Positions 7,559 through 14,846 of a stretch of DNA of 63,727 bases are shown piece after piece. This DNA comes from Clostridiales bacterium (GTDB lineage: Bacteria; Bacillota; Clostridia; Oscillospirales; Oscillospiraceae), in the NCBI GenBank assembly GCA_012719035.1, contig JAAYBD010000034.1, forward strand, positions 1-63,727. The letters run 5' to 3'. Under the pieces are notes generated by a model. That model worked only from the letters and a program-made list of their open reading frames with translations. It did not search any database and had not been told where the DNA came from. A program made the translations under genes and the position numbers. Positions within the stretch are counted from its first letter, which is position 1, and every line of letters starts with the position of its first letter.

Positions 7559-8815
7559 CTAAAAAATAACTTTTCCTCCGAGAACGGAATAGTCCGAGAA
7601 AAACTTTGGGTAAGATTTTTTAACGGCTCCCGCATCGTATATAGTTGTTTCCCCTTCGCATATGCTTGCGGCGACCGCGGCAGACATTGCTATTCTGTGG
7701 TCGCCGAAAGAATCAACTTCACCGCCTTTTAGTGCTGTTCCGATTATTTCAAGTCTGTCGGAATACTCAATGGCGTTTCCTCCAAGCGAATTTATCATTT
7801 CCGCCGTTGATTTTATCCTGTCGCTTTCTTTCAGCCGCAGATTCGCGGCGTTATAAAGAACGGTTTTGCCCTCTGCCTTTGCCGCAAGTACGGCTAAAAT
7901 CGGAAACAGGTCCGGAATTTGCGAAACATCAATTTCACAGGCTCTTAAAGGCGCAGGGCTCACTCTTACAGAGTTTTCCGAAACAAGCACATCCGCACCA
8001 AATTTTCTGATTATTTCCGCGACAGCCCTGTCACCCTGCTTTGAATCAAGTCTAAGTCCGGATACTGTCACATCGCCGCCGATCGCTCCCCCGACAAGGA
8101 AAAACGAAGCGCTTGACCAGTCGCCTTCAACTTCCATACTTCCTGGAGATTTATAAGTCTGGTTCCCGCTTACCGAAAATCCATTTTCAGTCCGCTTGAT
8201 TTCAATGCCGAATATTGAAAGCATTTCAACCGTTATATCTACATAATGAGAGGAACACAGCTGACCTGTCAGCTCTATCCTGCTTTCACCGTTCAGCATA
8301 GGCAAAGCCATAAGTAATCCCGAAATGTACTGCGAGCTCACATCTCCCGGAATTTCATATGTTCCAGCACTCAGCTTTCCGGAGACAGAAAACGGAAGGG
8401 CATTTCCGCTGAACAGGGCGCCGTTTCGTTTCATAGCTTCCTGAAGATCGCCGATGGGTCTTTCAGGCAGGCGTCCCCTTCCCGAAAATACAGCGCGCGG
8501 TAAAATCGAAGTAGCAAGCGGAAGCAAAAACCGGAGTGTCGAGCCGCTTTCTCCGCATCTTAAATCGGCGGAATCGGGGACATTTCTTATAGGATCAACA
8601 TATAAATACTCCCCTTCTCTTGTTATGCCGGCCCCCATTGCCCTCAGGCACTCCGCCGTTGTGTCAATATCTTCGTTCGACTGCGTAAGCCTGATTTTTG
8701 TCGGTTTTTCTGAAATCGCCGCAGATATAAGAGCACGATGCCCTGCTGACTTTGACGGAACAGAAGTAATTTCCCCGTTCAAAGCACCGCCCTTTATTGT
8801 AACTTTCACCGGCAT
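7559..8815 (-). CDS. aroA: 3-phosphoshikimate 1-carboxyvinyltransferase (EPSP synthase)
   Basis: EPSP synthase joins shikimate-3-phosphate and phosphoenolpyruvate, the sixth step of the pathway and the target of glyphosate. The 418-residue protein shows SKSAGHRALI (21-30) for the shikimate-phosphate site, GESGSTLRFLLPLA for PEP, then GDWSSASFFL, DSKQGDRAV and NLRLKESDRI. I chose ATG 8815 (MPVKVTIKGG) because it gives the normal length; the in-frame start at 8872 lies deep inside aroB. The first bases overlap the last codons of aroB by 10 bases, so the two are probably coupled. The next step, chorismate synthase (aroC), is not in this window. Confidence 0.95.
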   Translation of the reverse strand: MPVKVTIKGGALNGEITSVPSKSAGHRALISAAISEKPTKIRLTQSNEDIDTTAECLRAMGAGITREGEYLYVDPIRNVPDSADLRCGESGSTLRFLLPLATSILPRAVFSGRGRLPERPIGDLQEAMKRNGALFSGNALPFSVSGKLSAGTYEIPGDVSSQYISGLLMALPMLNGESRIELTGQLCSSHYVDITVEMLSIFGIEIKRTENGFSVSGNQTYKSPGSMEVEGDWSSASFFLVGGAIGGDVTVSGLRLDSKQGDRAVAEIIRKFGADVLVSENSVRVSPAPLRACEIDVSQIPDLFPILAVLAAKAEGKTVLYNAANLRLKESDRIKSTAEMINSLGGNAIEYSDRLEIIGTALKGGEVDSFGDHRIAMSAAVAASICEGETTIYDAGAVKKSYPKFFSDYSVLGGKVIF

Positions 8816-9891
8816 CCCTCCAAACCCATGCGTATTAGCCCTTCGGCTTCTGATATGCAGAAGCTCCTGCAAACACAGTCGCCTATCTGTCTCGGCAAAA
8901 CCAAAACTATCTTATCTCCGCTTCGTTTTTTATCAGACATAACGGCATCGCAAAGAACGTCTGCCGAAAGCCTCGTTTCAAAAGGAAGGTCAAAATTTCT
9001 CAGAGTTTTGATAAGCCGTTCTTTTTCTCCGTTCCGGCAAAAACCGAGCTTTTCCGATATATCTGTCATTATAGTCATTCCTATTCCGACAGCCTGCCCA
9101 TGACTGATAGAGTATCCGCAGCATTTTTCGATTGCGTGCCCTATCGTATGTCCAAAGTTTAAGAGCCGCCTTTCCCCGCTTTCAAACTCGTCCCGCTCAA
9201 CTATCCCGCCTTTTATTTCTATGCAGCGTGTGATTATTTTTATAAGCGCTTCTTGGGACAACGCCTTTCTTCCGTCTATTCCGCAAAGAAAATCAAAAAG
9301 CTCTTCATCGCAGATCACTGCATATTTTATAATTTCCGCCATTCCGCAGGAGAATTCACCGTCAGAAAGGCTTTTCAGAGCCTTTACGTCACAAAGGACC
9401 AGTTCCGGTTGTTTAAATACGCCCGCAAGGTTTTTTCCCTGTTCCAGATTGACCGCAGTTTTTCCGCCGACTGAAGAATCGACCATTGCGAGAAGAGATG
9501 TGGGAATCTGCACAAAGTTTATCCCCCGCATATAAAGTGCCGCCGCAAGTCCCGCCAAATCGCCTGTTACACCGCCGCCGAGTGCGACCACAGCATCACT
9601 CCTGTCAAACCCGTTCTCCGCAAGAAAATCCAGCATTTTAAAAAGAGTTTGGGGGGTTTTGGACTTTTCTCCAGCAGGAAAAGCAAAGGAGCTGACGCGA
9701 TATCCCGCTTCCTCAAGCGACTCTCTCACAGGCTGCCCGTACAGTCTCATGACGTTTTCATCCGAAATCACAGCAGCCCGGCAGGGCTTTATTTCCGCGG
9801 AAATAAGTTCTCCGCATTTATTCAGCATATCGATGCCGATTTTAACGGGATACGGTTTTTTAGTTTTGATTGCAACGGTGACATTATCCAT
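8806..9891 (-). CDS. aroB: 3-dehydroquinate synthase
   Basis: This NAD- and metal-dependent enzyme cyclises DAHP to 3-dehydroquinate, the second step of the pathway. The 361-residue protein has the family hallmarks: PAGEKSKTP, GGGVTGD (105-111, NAD binding), QIPTSLLAMVDSSVGGKT (128-145), a FSCGMAEIIKYA stretch, and NFGHTIGHAIE, whose His residues bind Zn/Co. Its length is normal. It is the second gene of the operon, 13 bases behind aroF, and overlaps aroA at its 3' end. Confidence 0.96.
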   Translation of the reverse strand: MDNVTVAIKTKKPYPVKIGIDMLNKCGELISAEIKPCRAAVISDENVMRLYGQPVRESLEEAGYRVSSFAFPAGEKSKTPQTLFKMLDFLAENGFDRSDAVVALGGGVTGDLAGLAAALYMRGINFVQIPTSLLAMVDSSVGGKTAVNLEQGKNLAGVFKQPELVLCDVKALKSLSDGEFSCGMAEIIKYAVICDEELFDFLCGIDGRKALSQEALIKIITRCIEIKGGIVERDEFESGERRLLNFGHTIGHAIEKCCGYSISHGQAVGIGMTIMTDISEKLGFCRNGEKERLIKTLRNFDLPFETRLSADVLCDAVMSDKKRSGDKIVLVLPRQIGDCVCRSFCISEAEGLIRMGLEGCR

Positions 9892-9904
9892 AAAAGTTTC
9901 TCCC

Positions 9905-10906
9905 CTATCTTATGCACTTAACGAGTGTTTTCAGCTGCCTTGAAAGTTCTTCAAATTCTTCGCACCTTATGGACTGCGCCCCGTCCGAAAGCGCGCGGGG
10001 AGGGTCGTTATGAACTTCAATTATAAGCCCGTCGGCGCCGGCGGCGGCAGCTGCCGCGCTTACAGGTGCAACAAGGTCGGCTTTTCCCGTGGCATGACTT
10101 GGGTCCGCTATAACAGGCAGATGAGTCCGTTTCTTTAAAACAGGTATCGCCGCTATATCAAGCGTATTTCTGGTATAGCTTTCAAATGTCCTGATTCCCC
10201 GTTCGCACAGTATGACTTTTCCGTTGCCTCCCGACATGATATATTCCGCGCTCATGATCAGTTCATCATAAGTTGCCGAAAGCCCACGTTTCAGCAATAT
10301 CGGTTTATCGATTTTGCCGAGCCGTTTCAGCAGTTCATAGTTCTGCATATTGCGGGCGCCCACCTGAATGATGTCAACGTCCTCGAAAAGCGGGAGCTGC
10401 TCTGCATCGGTGATCTCAGTAACAATAGGAAGTCCGCTTACCTCACGAGCTTTAATGAGAAGTCTTATCCCTTCCTCCTGAAGACCTTGGAAACTATAGG
10501 GCGATGTGCGCGGCTTGAATGCCCCTCCTCTCAGAAGCGCGGCACCGGAAGCTTTCACGCTTTTTGCTATCATACATATCTGTTCTTCGCTTTCGATGGC
10601 ACACGGTCCTGCTATCAAGGTAAGGCTGCCGTCGCCTATGGCTGCGTTTCCTACTTTTATTATTGTATCGTCAGGGTGCAGTTTTCTGTTTGCCAATCTG
10701 AAAGGCTCTTGTATTCGCTTTACATCTTCAACGATGTCAAGCGCACGTAAAGCATCAATATCAATCGCTCCTGTGTCGCCCACAAGACCCAGAATGGTTT
10801 TTGAAACACCTACGGTTTTCTGTACGCTTATACCCTTTTTTTCAAGAAGGCAAAGCAGATTATTGAGCTGGTTTTCATTCGGATCGTTTTTTAAAATTAT
10901 GACCAT
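9905..10906 (-). CDS. aroF: 3-deoxy-7-phosphoheptulonate (DAHP) synthase
   Basis: DAHP synthase joins phosphoenolpyruvate and erythrose-4-phosphate, the entry step to all aromatic amino acids. The 333-residue protein is the type I-beta form. Residues 1-70 are an N-terminal ferredoxin-like regulatory domain, and the catalytic barrel follows with AGPCAIES (99-106), RGGAFKPRTSPYSFQG (126-141), KPILLKRG and ADPSHATGK. It is the first structural gene of the operon. It lies behind an attenuator (terminator at 10970-11002) and a leader peptide gene, so its expression should rise when Phe (and perhaps Tyr) is scarce. In relatives the N-terminal domain also gives feedback control. Confidence 0.96.
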   Translation of the reverse strand: MVIILKNDPNENQLNNLLCLLEKKGISVQKTVGVSKTILGLVGDTGAIDIDALRALDIVEDVKRIQEPFRLANRKLHPDDTIIKVGNAAIGDGSLTLIAGPCAIESEEQICMIAKSVKASGAALLRGGAFKPRTSPYSFQGLQEEGIRLLIKAREVSGLPIVTEITDAEQLPLFEDVDIIQVGARNMQNYELLKRLGKIDKPILLKRGLSATYDELIMSAEYIMSGGNGKVILCERGIRTFESYTRNTLDIAAIPVLKKRTHLPVIADPSHATGKADLVAPVSAAAAAAGADGLIIEVHNDPPRALSDGAQSIRCEEFEELSRQLKTLVKCIR

Positions 10907-10969
10907 AAAGGTACATTCCTCTCATAAAGATTGCTGCAGCTATATTATTTGCGGAGGCCTGAAAAAAAC

Positions 10970-11002
10970 CAAAAAGCCCCGCAGCGAGTTTGCTGCGGGG
11001 CT
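10970..11002 (-). terminator. Attenuator terminator before aroF
   Basis: On the minus strand an 11-bp perfect G+C-rich stem (AGCCCCGCAGC, 11002-10992, with its complement at 10985-10975) and a 6-base loop AAACTC are followed by TTTTTGGTTTTTTT. It lies about 64 bases upstream of aroF and after the leader peptide gene. A terminator of this strength between promoter and first gene makes sense only if it can be bypassed; the competing structure is given in the next entry. Confidence 0.9.
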
Positions 11003-11087
11003 AAAATTACTCCGTGTAACACAAAATACTCTACCCGTTATCAGACAAACTCAAATAAGCCTTACCAAAAAAGAAGTTGGTAAAGCT
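10986..11087 (-). promoter_or_regulatory. Antiterminator and pause hairpin of the aro attenuator
   Basis: Two alternative helices can be drawn by eye. First, AGCTTTACC (11087-11079) pairs with GGTAAGGCT (11066-11058), nine pairs including one G-U, with a loop that holds the Phe codons TTC TTT TTT. Second, the leader segment GAGTTTG-T-CTG-ATAA-CGGG (11052-11034) pairs with CCCG-CAG-CAAACTC (10999-10986), 14 pairs with two bulges on the 5' side. This takes away the 5' arm and loop of the terminator. The 5' strand of the antiterminator ends one base before the leader stop codon. A ribosome finishing the leader would cover it, and one stalled at the Phe codons would leave it free. Confidence 0.75.
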
Positions 11088-11135
11088 AAAGCTATAATAA
11101 AAACCCTTTTGAGCTGTCGTAACGGCTTTATGCAT
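11031..11135 (-). CDS. Phe/Tyr-rich leader peptide of the aromatic operon
   Basis: A 34-codon frame starts with ATG at 11135, preceded by CTGGAG at a suitable distance, and ends with TAG at 11031-11033. The peptide contains the cluster FYYSFSFTNFFF (residues 12-23) and a further Tyr at 27: six Phe and three Tyr codons in 34. It sits between a good promoter and a terminator hairpin ahead of aroF. This is the layout of pheA and trp leader peptides, where slow translation of the regulated amino acid's codons controls RNA folding. Because Phe dominates and the three consecutive Phe codons (21-23) lie about 22 bases before the antiterminator strand, charged tRNA-Phe is the likely signal. No protein function is expected. 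Confidence 0.85.
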   Translation of the reverse strand: MHKAVTTAQKGFYYSFSFTNFFFGKAYLSLSDNG

Positions 11136-11173
11136 ATCATATCTCCAGAAATCCAGAAATTTTTATGTGGTAG

Positions 11174-11202
11174 ATTATAACATAGTAAAATCTAAAACGC
11201 AA
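11174..11202 (-). promoter_or_regulatory. Promoter of the aromatic operon
   Basis: On the minus strand TTGCGT (11202-11197) and a perfect TATAAT (11179-11174) are separated by 17 bases. Transcription would start near 11167, giving a leader of about 260 bases before aroF that contains the leader peptide and attenuator. Confidence 0.75.
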
Positions 11203-11335
11203 GAAGCAGTTTGCACAATTAATTTTATACTTTATACTGCTAATTAATTAGTTTGTGATAAACATTCAGTTTTTCAATCGGCAGAAACAAGCAAAATCGC
11301 TCCGTCAGCCTAAGGTGAATTAGATATATAAACTA

Positions 11336-11364
11336 TTGACTTTATTGCGATAAAGATTTAAAAT
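11336..11364 (+). promoter_or_regulatory. Promoter of the liv operon
   Basis: TTGACT (11336-11341) and TAAAAT (11359-11364) are 17 bases apart on the plus strand, about 120 bases before livJ. Together with the divergent aromatic promoter it accounts for the gap between the two operons; 11203-11335 shows nothing else that I recognise. Confidence 0.65.
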
Positions 11365-11415
11365 ACTAACAATTAGTAAAGGGTGGGATCATTCGTTATT
11401 TTGTATACTCAAAAT

Positions 11416-11444
11416 GACTTCGTTCTCTTGCGGAGTCGTTTTTG
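11416..11444 (+). terminator. Terminator-like hairpin in the livJ leader
   Basis: GACTTCG (11416-11422) pairs fully with CGGAGTC (11431-11437, one G-U) and is followed by GTTTTTG. It lies between the promoter and livJ, 39 bases before the start codon, so it could be an attenuator. I see no convincing leader peptide or T-box to control it. Confidence 0.45.
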
Positions 11445-11482
11445 TATGAGCACACGCACACATTATATTAGGAGGAAAGAAA

Positions 11483-12706
11483 ATGAAGAAGTTCTTAAGC
11501 ATCGCGCTTATCCTTGTTCTCATTATCGGTTGTTTCGCGGCCTGCGGTGATAAAAACACCACCGGCGATCCGGATTCCGAAGAGAGCAAACCCCCTGTAG
11601 ACGACACAGCCTCGGATGAAACAATTAAGGTTGCTATAATCGGCTGCCACACCGGTCAGAACGCTCAGTACGGTCTTGGCGTTTTGAATGGTGCGCAACT
11701 TTACATTGACCAGATCAACGCAAGCGGCGGAATCAACGGCAAGCAGATCAAAGTCATTGCCTATGACAACAAGAGCGACAATCAGGAAGCCATAAACGCT
11801 TTCAACCGTGCTGTTGACGAAGGCATAACCGCCCTCATCGGCGACGTTATTTCTGCTAATACAATTGCTGTTGTCGGTGAAGCATATCCCCTTAATATGC
11901 CCATGATCACCCCCAGCGCTACCGCTGCCGCAGTAACATACGATGATGAGACCGATACAGTATATTCTAATGTATTCCGCACCTGCTTCATTGATCCCTT
12001 CCAGGGCGAGAAGATGGCAAATTACGCAAACGAAAAGCTCGGCGCGAAGACTGCCGCTATCATTTATGAAACCGGCAACGACTATGCTGTCGGCGTTAAG
12101 GACGCATTCATTGAAACTTGCAAAAAGTTAGGCATTGAGATCGTTGACGAAGAAGGTTATGCAACCGGAGACGTAGATTTCATGAGCCAACTTACTACCA
12201 TTAACTCCAAGAACCCCGATGTTGTTTTCTGCCCCAACTATTATCAGGACAACGGTCTTATCATCACACAGGCCCGCAAAGCTGGTATCAAGGCAACATT
12301 CATCGGCTCTGACGGCATGAATGGCGTTAAAGGCTACGCTTCCGCCGCCGACCTTGAAGGAACCGTATACTGCTCCGGTTACGCTCCCGGCGTTACAGAA
12401 GCTGTTAAGGCTTTTGACGAAGCCTATGCGGCAAAATTCAAGACAGAACCTAATATGTTCGCCGCAACCGCTTATGATGCCGCTATGGTTCTTTGCAACG
12501 CACTTCAGATTGCTGAAGAAGCAGGTCTCAAGACCGGAAGCGATGAGTATAAGCAGGCTGTTATTGATGCTATCCGCGACAAGAGCGCAGATCTTGAATG
12601 CATCACAAGCAGCGGCTACACCTTTGACGAGCGCAACAACCCCGTCAAGAACGCTTTCATCATGAAACTTGTAGGCGGCGACGAAGTTTACGTAGAAACA
12701 TACTAA
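11483..12706 (+). CDS. livJ: Branched-chain amino acid ABC transporter, substrate-binding lipoprotein
   Basis: This is the extracellular binding protein of a HAAT-type importer for Leu, Ile or Val (or a related amino acid). The N-terminus is a lipoprotein signal with lipobox FAAC and the lipidated Cys21, followed by an acidic, Ser/Thr-rich linker to about residue 46. The two-lobed ligand-binding domain starts at IKVAIIGCHTGQNAQYG and shows LYIDQINASGGINGK and the usual hinge segments up to the C-terminus. AGGAGG precedes the ATG. It is the first gene of a complete five-gene transporter operon. A strong hairpin follows it, which would help keep the binding protein in excess over the membrane parts. 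Confidence 0.93.
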   Translation: MKKFLSIALILVLIIGCFAACGDKNTTGDPDSEESKPPVDDTASDETIKVAIIGCHTGQNAQYGLGVLNGAQLYIDQINASGGINGKQIKVIAYDNKSDNQEAINAFNRAVDEGITALIGDVISANTIAVVGEAYPLNMPMITPSATAAAVTYDDETDTVYSNVFRTCFIDPFQGEKMANYANEKLGAKTAAIIYETGNDYAVGVKDAFIETCKKLGIEIVDEEGYATGDVDFMSQLTTINSKNPDVVFCPNYYQDNGLIITQARKAGIKATFIGSDGMNGVKGYASAADLEGTVYCSGYAPGVTEAVKAFDEAYAAKFKTEPNMFAATAYDAAMVLCNALQIAEEAGLKTGSDEYKQAVIDAIRDKSADLECITSSGYTFDERNNPVKNAFIMKLVGGDEVYVETY

Positions 12707-12732
12707 TACTTCGTACTAATTTGTAAATAACA

Positions 12733-12765
12733 CTTTGTGCGGGAAGTTATACTTCCCGCACAAAG
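12733..12765 (+). terminator. Perfect 15-bp hairpin after livJ
   Basis: CTTTGTGCGGGAAGT (12733-12747), a 3-base loop and the exact complement (12751-12765) follow the livJ stop by 27 bases. No long T-run follows, so it probably works as a partial terminator or as an mRNA 3' stabiliser that gives livJ more product than livH-F. Confidence 0.7.
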
Positions 12766-12799
12766 GCGTTTCCATTTTATCCGCCTTTCCGATGCAGAC

Positions 12800-12847
12800 G
12801 CCCGATGGGTGACCCGAAACCTCAGTATTTGGGGTCAGCCATCGGGC
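12800..12847 (+). repeat. Second, imperfect inverted repeat in the livJ-livH gap
   Basis: GCCCGATGG (12800-12808) with CCATCGGGC (12839-12847), and next to it TGACCC with GGGTCA, form a long stem around a loop of about 17 bases. It ends 37 bases before the livH start. Its role is unknown; a processing or stability element is the simplest reading. Confidence 0.6.
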
Positions 12848-12884
12848 ATCCGCAAAATCTTTTATACAGAGAGGACGATAAGAT

Positions 12885-13763
12885 ATGTCCCTGGTCATCA
12901 GCCAACTGATAAACGGACTTCAGTCCGGCAGCATATATGCCTTGGTAGCTCTGGGCTACAGCATGGTATATGGTATCATCATGCTGCTCAACTTTGCACA
13001 CGGTGATATTATCATGGTTGGCGCATACGTCGCTTGGCTTGCGATGGTTCATCTTGCGCTCAGCCCCATACTTGCAATCATACTTGCAATTATAGCCTGT
13101 ACGTTGCTTGGCGTAATTATAGAAAAGGTAGCATACACACCCCTGCGTTCTTCTCCCCGCCTGTCCCTGCTGATTACAGCGATAGGTATATCCTTTCTTT
13201 TGGAGAATCTGGCTCAGCTCATTTTCAAAGCGGACGCTAAGCGTGTCCCTCCGCTTATAACAGGTCCTTCTATCAATATTGCAGGTCAATATGTAGATTT
13301 TACGGCAATCATTACAATTGTCGTCTCTGTTATTTCCATGATACTCCTTACCTTTCTTGTTCGGAAAACCAAGATGGGCAAGGCTATGCGCGCCGTTTCG
13401 GAAGACATGGTAACGGCACAGCTCATGGGTATTAACTTAAATAGCACGATCAGCTTTACTTTCGCCGTAGGAAGCGCACTGGCAGGCATAGGCTCTATAT
13501 TGTACTGCTGTACCTATCCTCAGGCATCCCCCACTATGGGCTCAATGTTGGGTCTGAAAGCCTTTGTCGCCGCAGTTCTTGGCGGGATAGGTTCTCTTCC
13601 GGGCGCTATGATTGGGGGCTTCTGCATCGGACTTGCCGAAGCTTTTGTTTCCGCTGTCGGGCTTTCCGTATGGAAAGACGGAGTCGTATTTGCCATCCTG
13701 ATTATTGTGCTTATTTTTAAGCCTACGGGAATTCTTGGCAAAGTCATTAACGAGAAAGTTTAG
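12885..13763 (+). CDS. livH: Branched-chain amino acid ABC transporter permease
   Basis: LivH-type inner-membrane subunit of 292 residues with about eight hydrophobic helices. Family features are LINGLQSGSIYALVALGYSMVYG at the start (given here as a region, residues 7-29), NFAHGDIIMVGAY, and the conserved cytoplasmic loop AVSEDMVTAQLMGIN that docks on the ATPases. Near the C-terminus is LGGIGSLPGAMIGG. An AGAGAGGA site precedes the ATG. It pairs with LivM 12 bases downstream to form the channel. Confidence 0.94.
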   Translation: MSLVISQLINGLQSGSIYALVALGYSMVYGIIMLLNFAHGDIIMVGAYVAWLAMVHLALSPILAIILAIIACTLLGVIIEKVAYTPLRSSPRLSLLITAIGISFLLENLAQLIFKADAKRVPPLITGPSINIAGQYVDFTAIITIVVSVISMILLTFLVRKTKMGKAMRAVSEDMVTAQLMGINLNSTISFTFAVGSALAGIGSILYCCTYPQASPTMGSMLGLKAFVAAVLGGIGSLPGAMIGGFCIGLAEAFVSAVGLSVWKDGVVFAILIIVLIFKPTGILGKVINEKV

Positions 13764-13775
13764 GGGGGCGGTTTT

Positions 13776-14846
13776 TTGAAAAATAATGAGAAAATTATCC
13801 CAATGCCGCTTCGATATCTAATAAACATAGTCTTGTTTGTCGTGTTCCTGTTGGTAATGAATAACCTTATTGTCAGCGGAACAATCCCCAAGTATTACGC
13901 AGGCGTAATCTCGTTTATTGGTGTAAACATCATTCTTGCCGTATCGCTGAACATCGCAACAGGCTATCTCGGACAGCTTCCTCTCGGACATGCCGGCTTT
14001 ATGGCTATCGGCGCATATACCTCCGCACTCATCATGAAAGCTGCTTCGGGTTCGGCAACCATTTTTCCTTTTGCTCTTATCGCAGGAGGCTTGATTGCCG
14101 CCTTGTTCGGTTTGATAATAGGTATTCCGGCATTGAGGCTTAAAGGCGATTACCTTGCAATCCTCACTCTGGGGTTCGGCGAAATAATCAGGGTCATTCT
14201 CCTTAATATTGATAATGTGCTCGGATTCACTCTCACAAACGGAGCTGCCGGACTTCAGAAAATCCCAAAAACCACTAATTTTCTAATTACTTTCATCATG
14301 GTAGGAATCACCTGCTACGTAATCCATACTATGATGAAGTCCCGGCATGGCAGAGCTATTTTATCCATTCGAGAAAACGAAATAGCCTCTGAATCCTGCG
14401 GAATAAATACAACCTATTACAAAACTCTCGGATTTGTTGTTTCCGCGTTTTTTGCCGGCATTGCAGGCGGACTTTATGCTGGTAACATCGGTATTCTGAG
14501 TCCTTCCGCCTTTAATTTTATGAAATCCATCGAGATACTCGTCATGGTGGTTCTCGGCGGTATGGGAAGTATGTTTGGAAGCGTTTTGAGCGCTACCGTC
14601 CTTACTGCCCTCCCCGAAGCTCTGAGGCGCTTTGAAGATTACCGTATGGTCGTCTACTCTCTGGTGCTTGTTATCGTTATGATTTTCAAACCTTCCGGTC
14701 TTATGGGGACTTATGATTTCTCTCTCAACGGTCTTCTTGATAAGCTCATCCTCAAATTCAGGGGCAACCACACCGAAAAAGGGGCAATGCCGCAGGAAAA
14801 AAAGGGTGAAGCCGCAGTGAGAAAGAAGGAGGGGAAATTAAAATGA
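13776..14846 (+). CDS. livM: Branched-chain amino acid ABC transporter permease
   Basis: LivM-type permease of 356 residues. The start is TTG at 13776 behind GGGGGG. The core shows NIATGYLGQLPLGHAGFMAIGAY (residues 51-73), GDYLAILTLGFGEI, the ATPase-docking stretch SIRENEIASESCGIN and VLGGMGSMFGS. The last 30 residues are a charged cytoplasmic tail rich in Lys and Glu. Its stop overlaps the livG start (ATGA), showing translational coupling. Together with LivH it forms the membrane pore of the importer. Confidence 0.94.
   Translation: MKNNEKIIPMPLRYLINIVLFVVFLLVMNNLIVSGTIPKYYAGVISFIGVNIILAVSLNIATGYLGQLPLGHAGFMAIGAYTSALIMKAASGSATIFPFALIAGGLIAALFGLIIGIPALRLKGDYLAILTLGFGEIIRVILLNIDNVLGFTLTNGAAGLQKIPKTTNFLITFIMVGITCYVIHTMMKSRHGRAILSIRENEIASESCGINTTYYKTLGFVVSAFFAGIAGGLYAGNIGILSPSAFNFMKSIEILVMVVLGGMGSMFGSVLSATVLTALPEALRRFEDYRMVVYSLVLVIVMIFKPSGLMGTYDFSLNGLLDKLILKFRGNHTEKGAMPQEKKGEAAVRKKEGKLK

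Noticed and set aside
10907-11202. T-box upstream of aroF
   Set aside because: No AGGGTGG-type element is present; the leader peptide and antiterminator explain the terminator.
11371-11437. T-box-like string AGGGTGGGATCATTCG before the livJ leader hairpin
   Set aside because: The first nine bases fit the T-box consensus, but the following CCGCG part is missing, and the promoter is only about 20 bases upstream, leaving no room for Stem I and a specifier loop.
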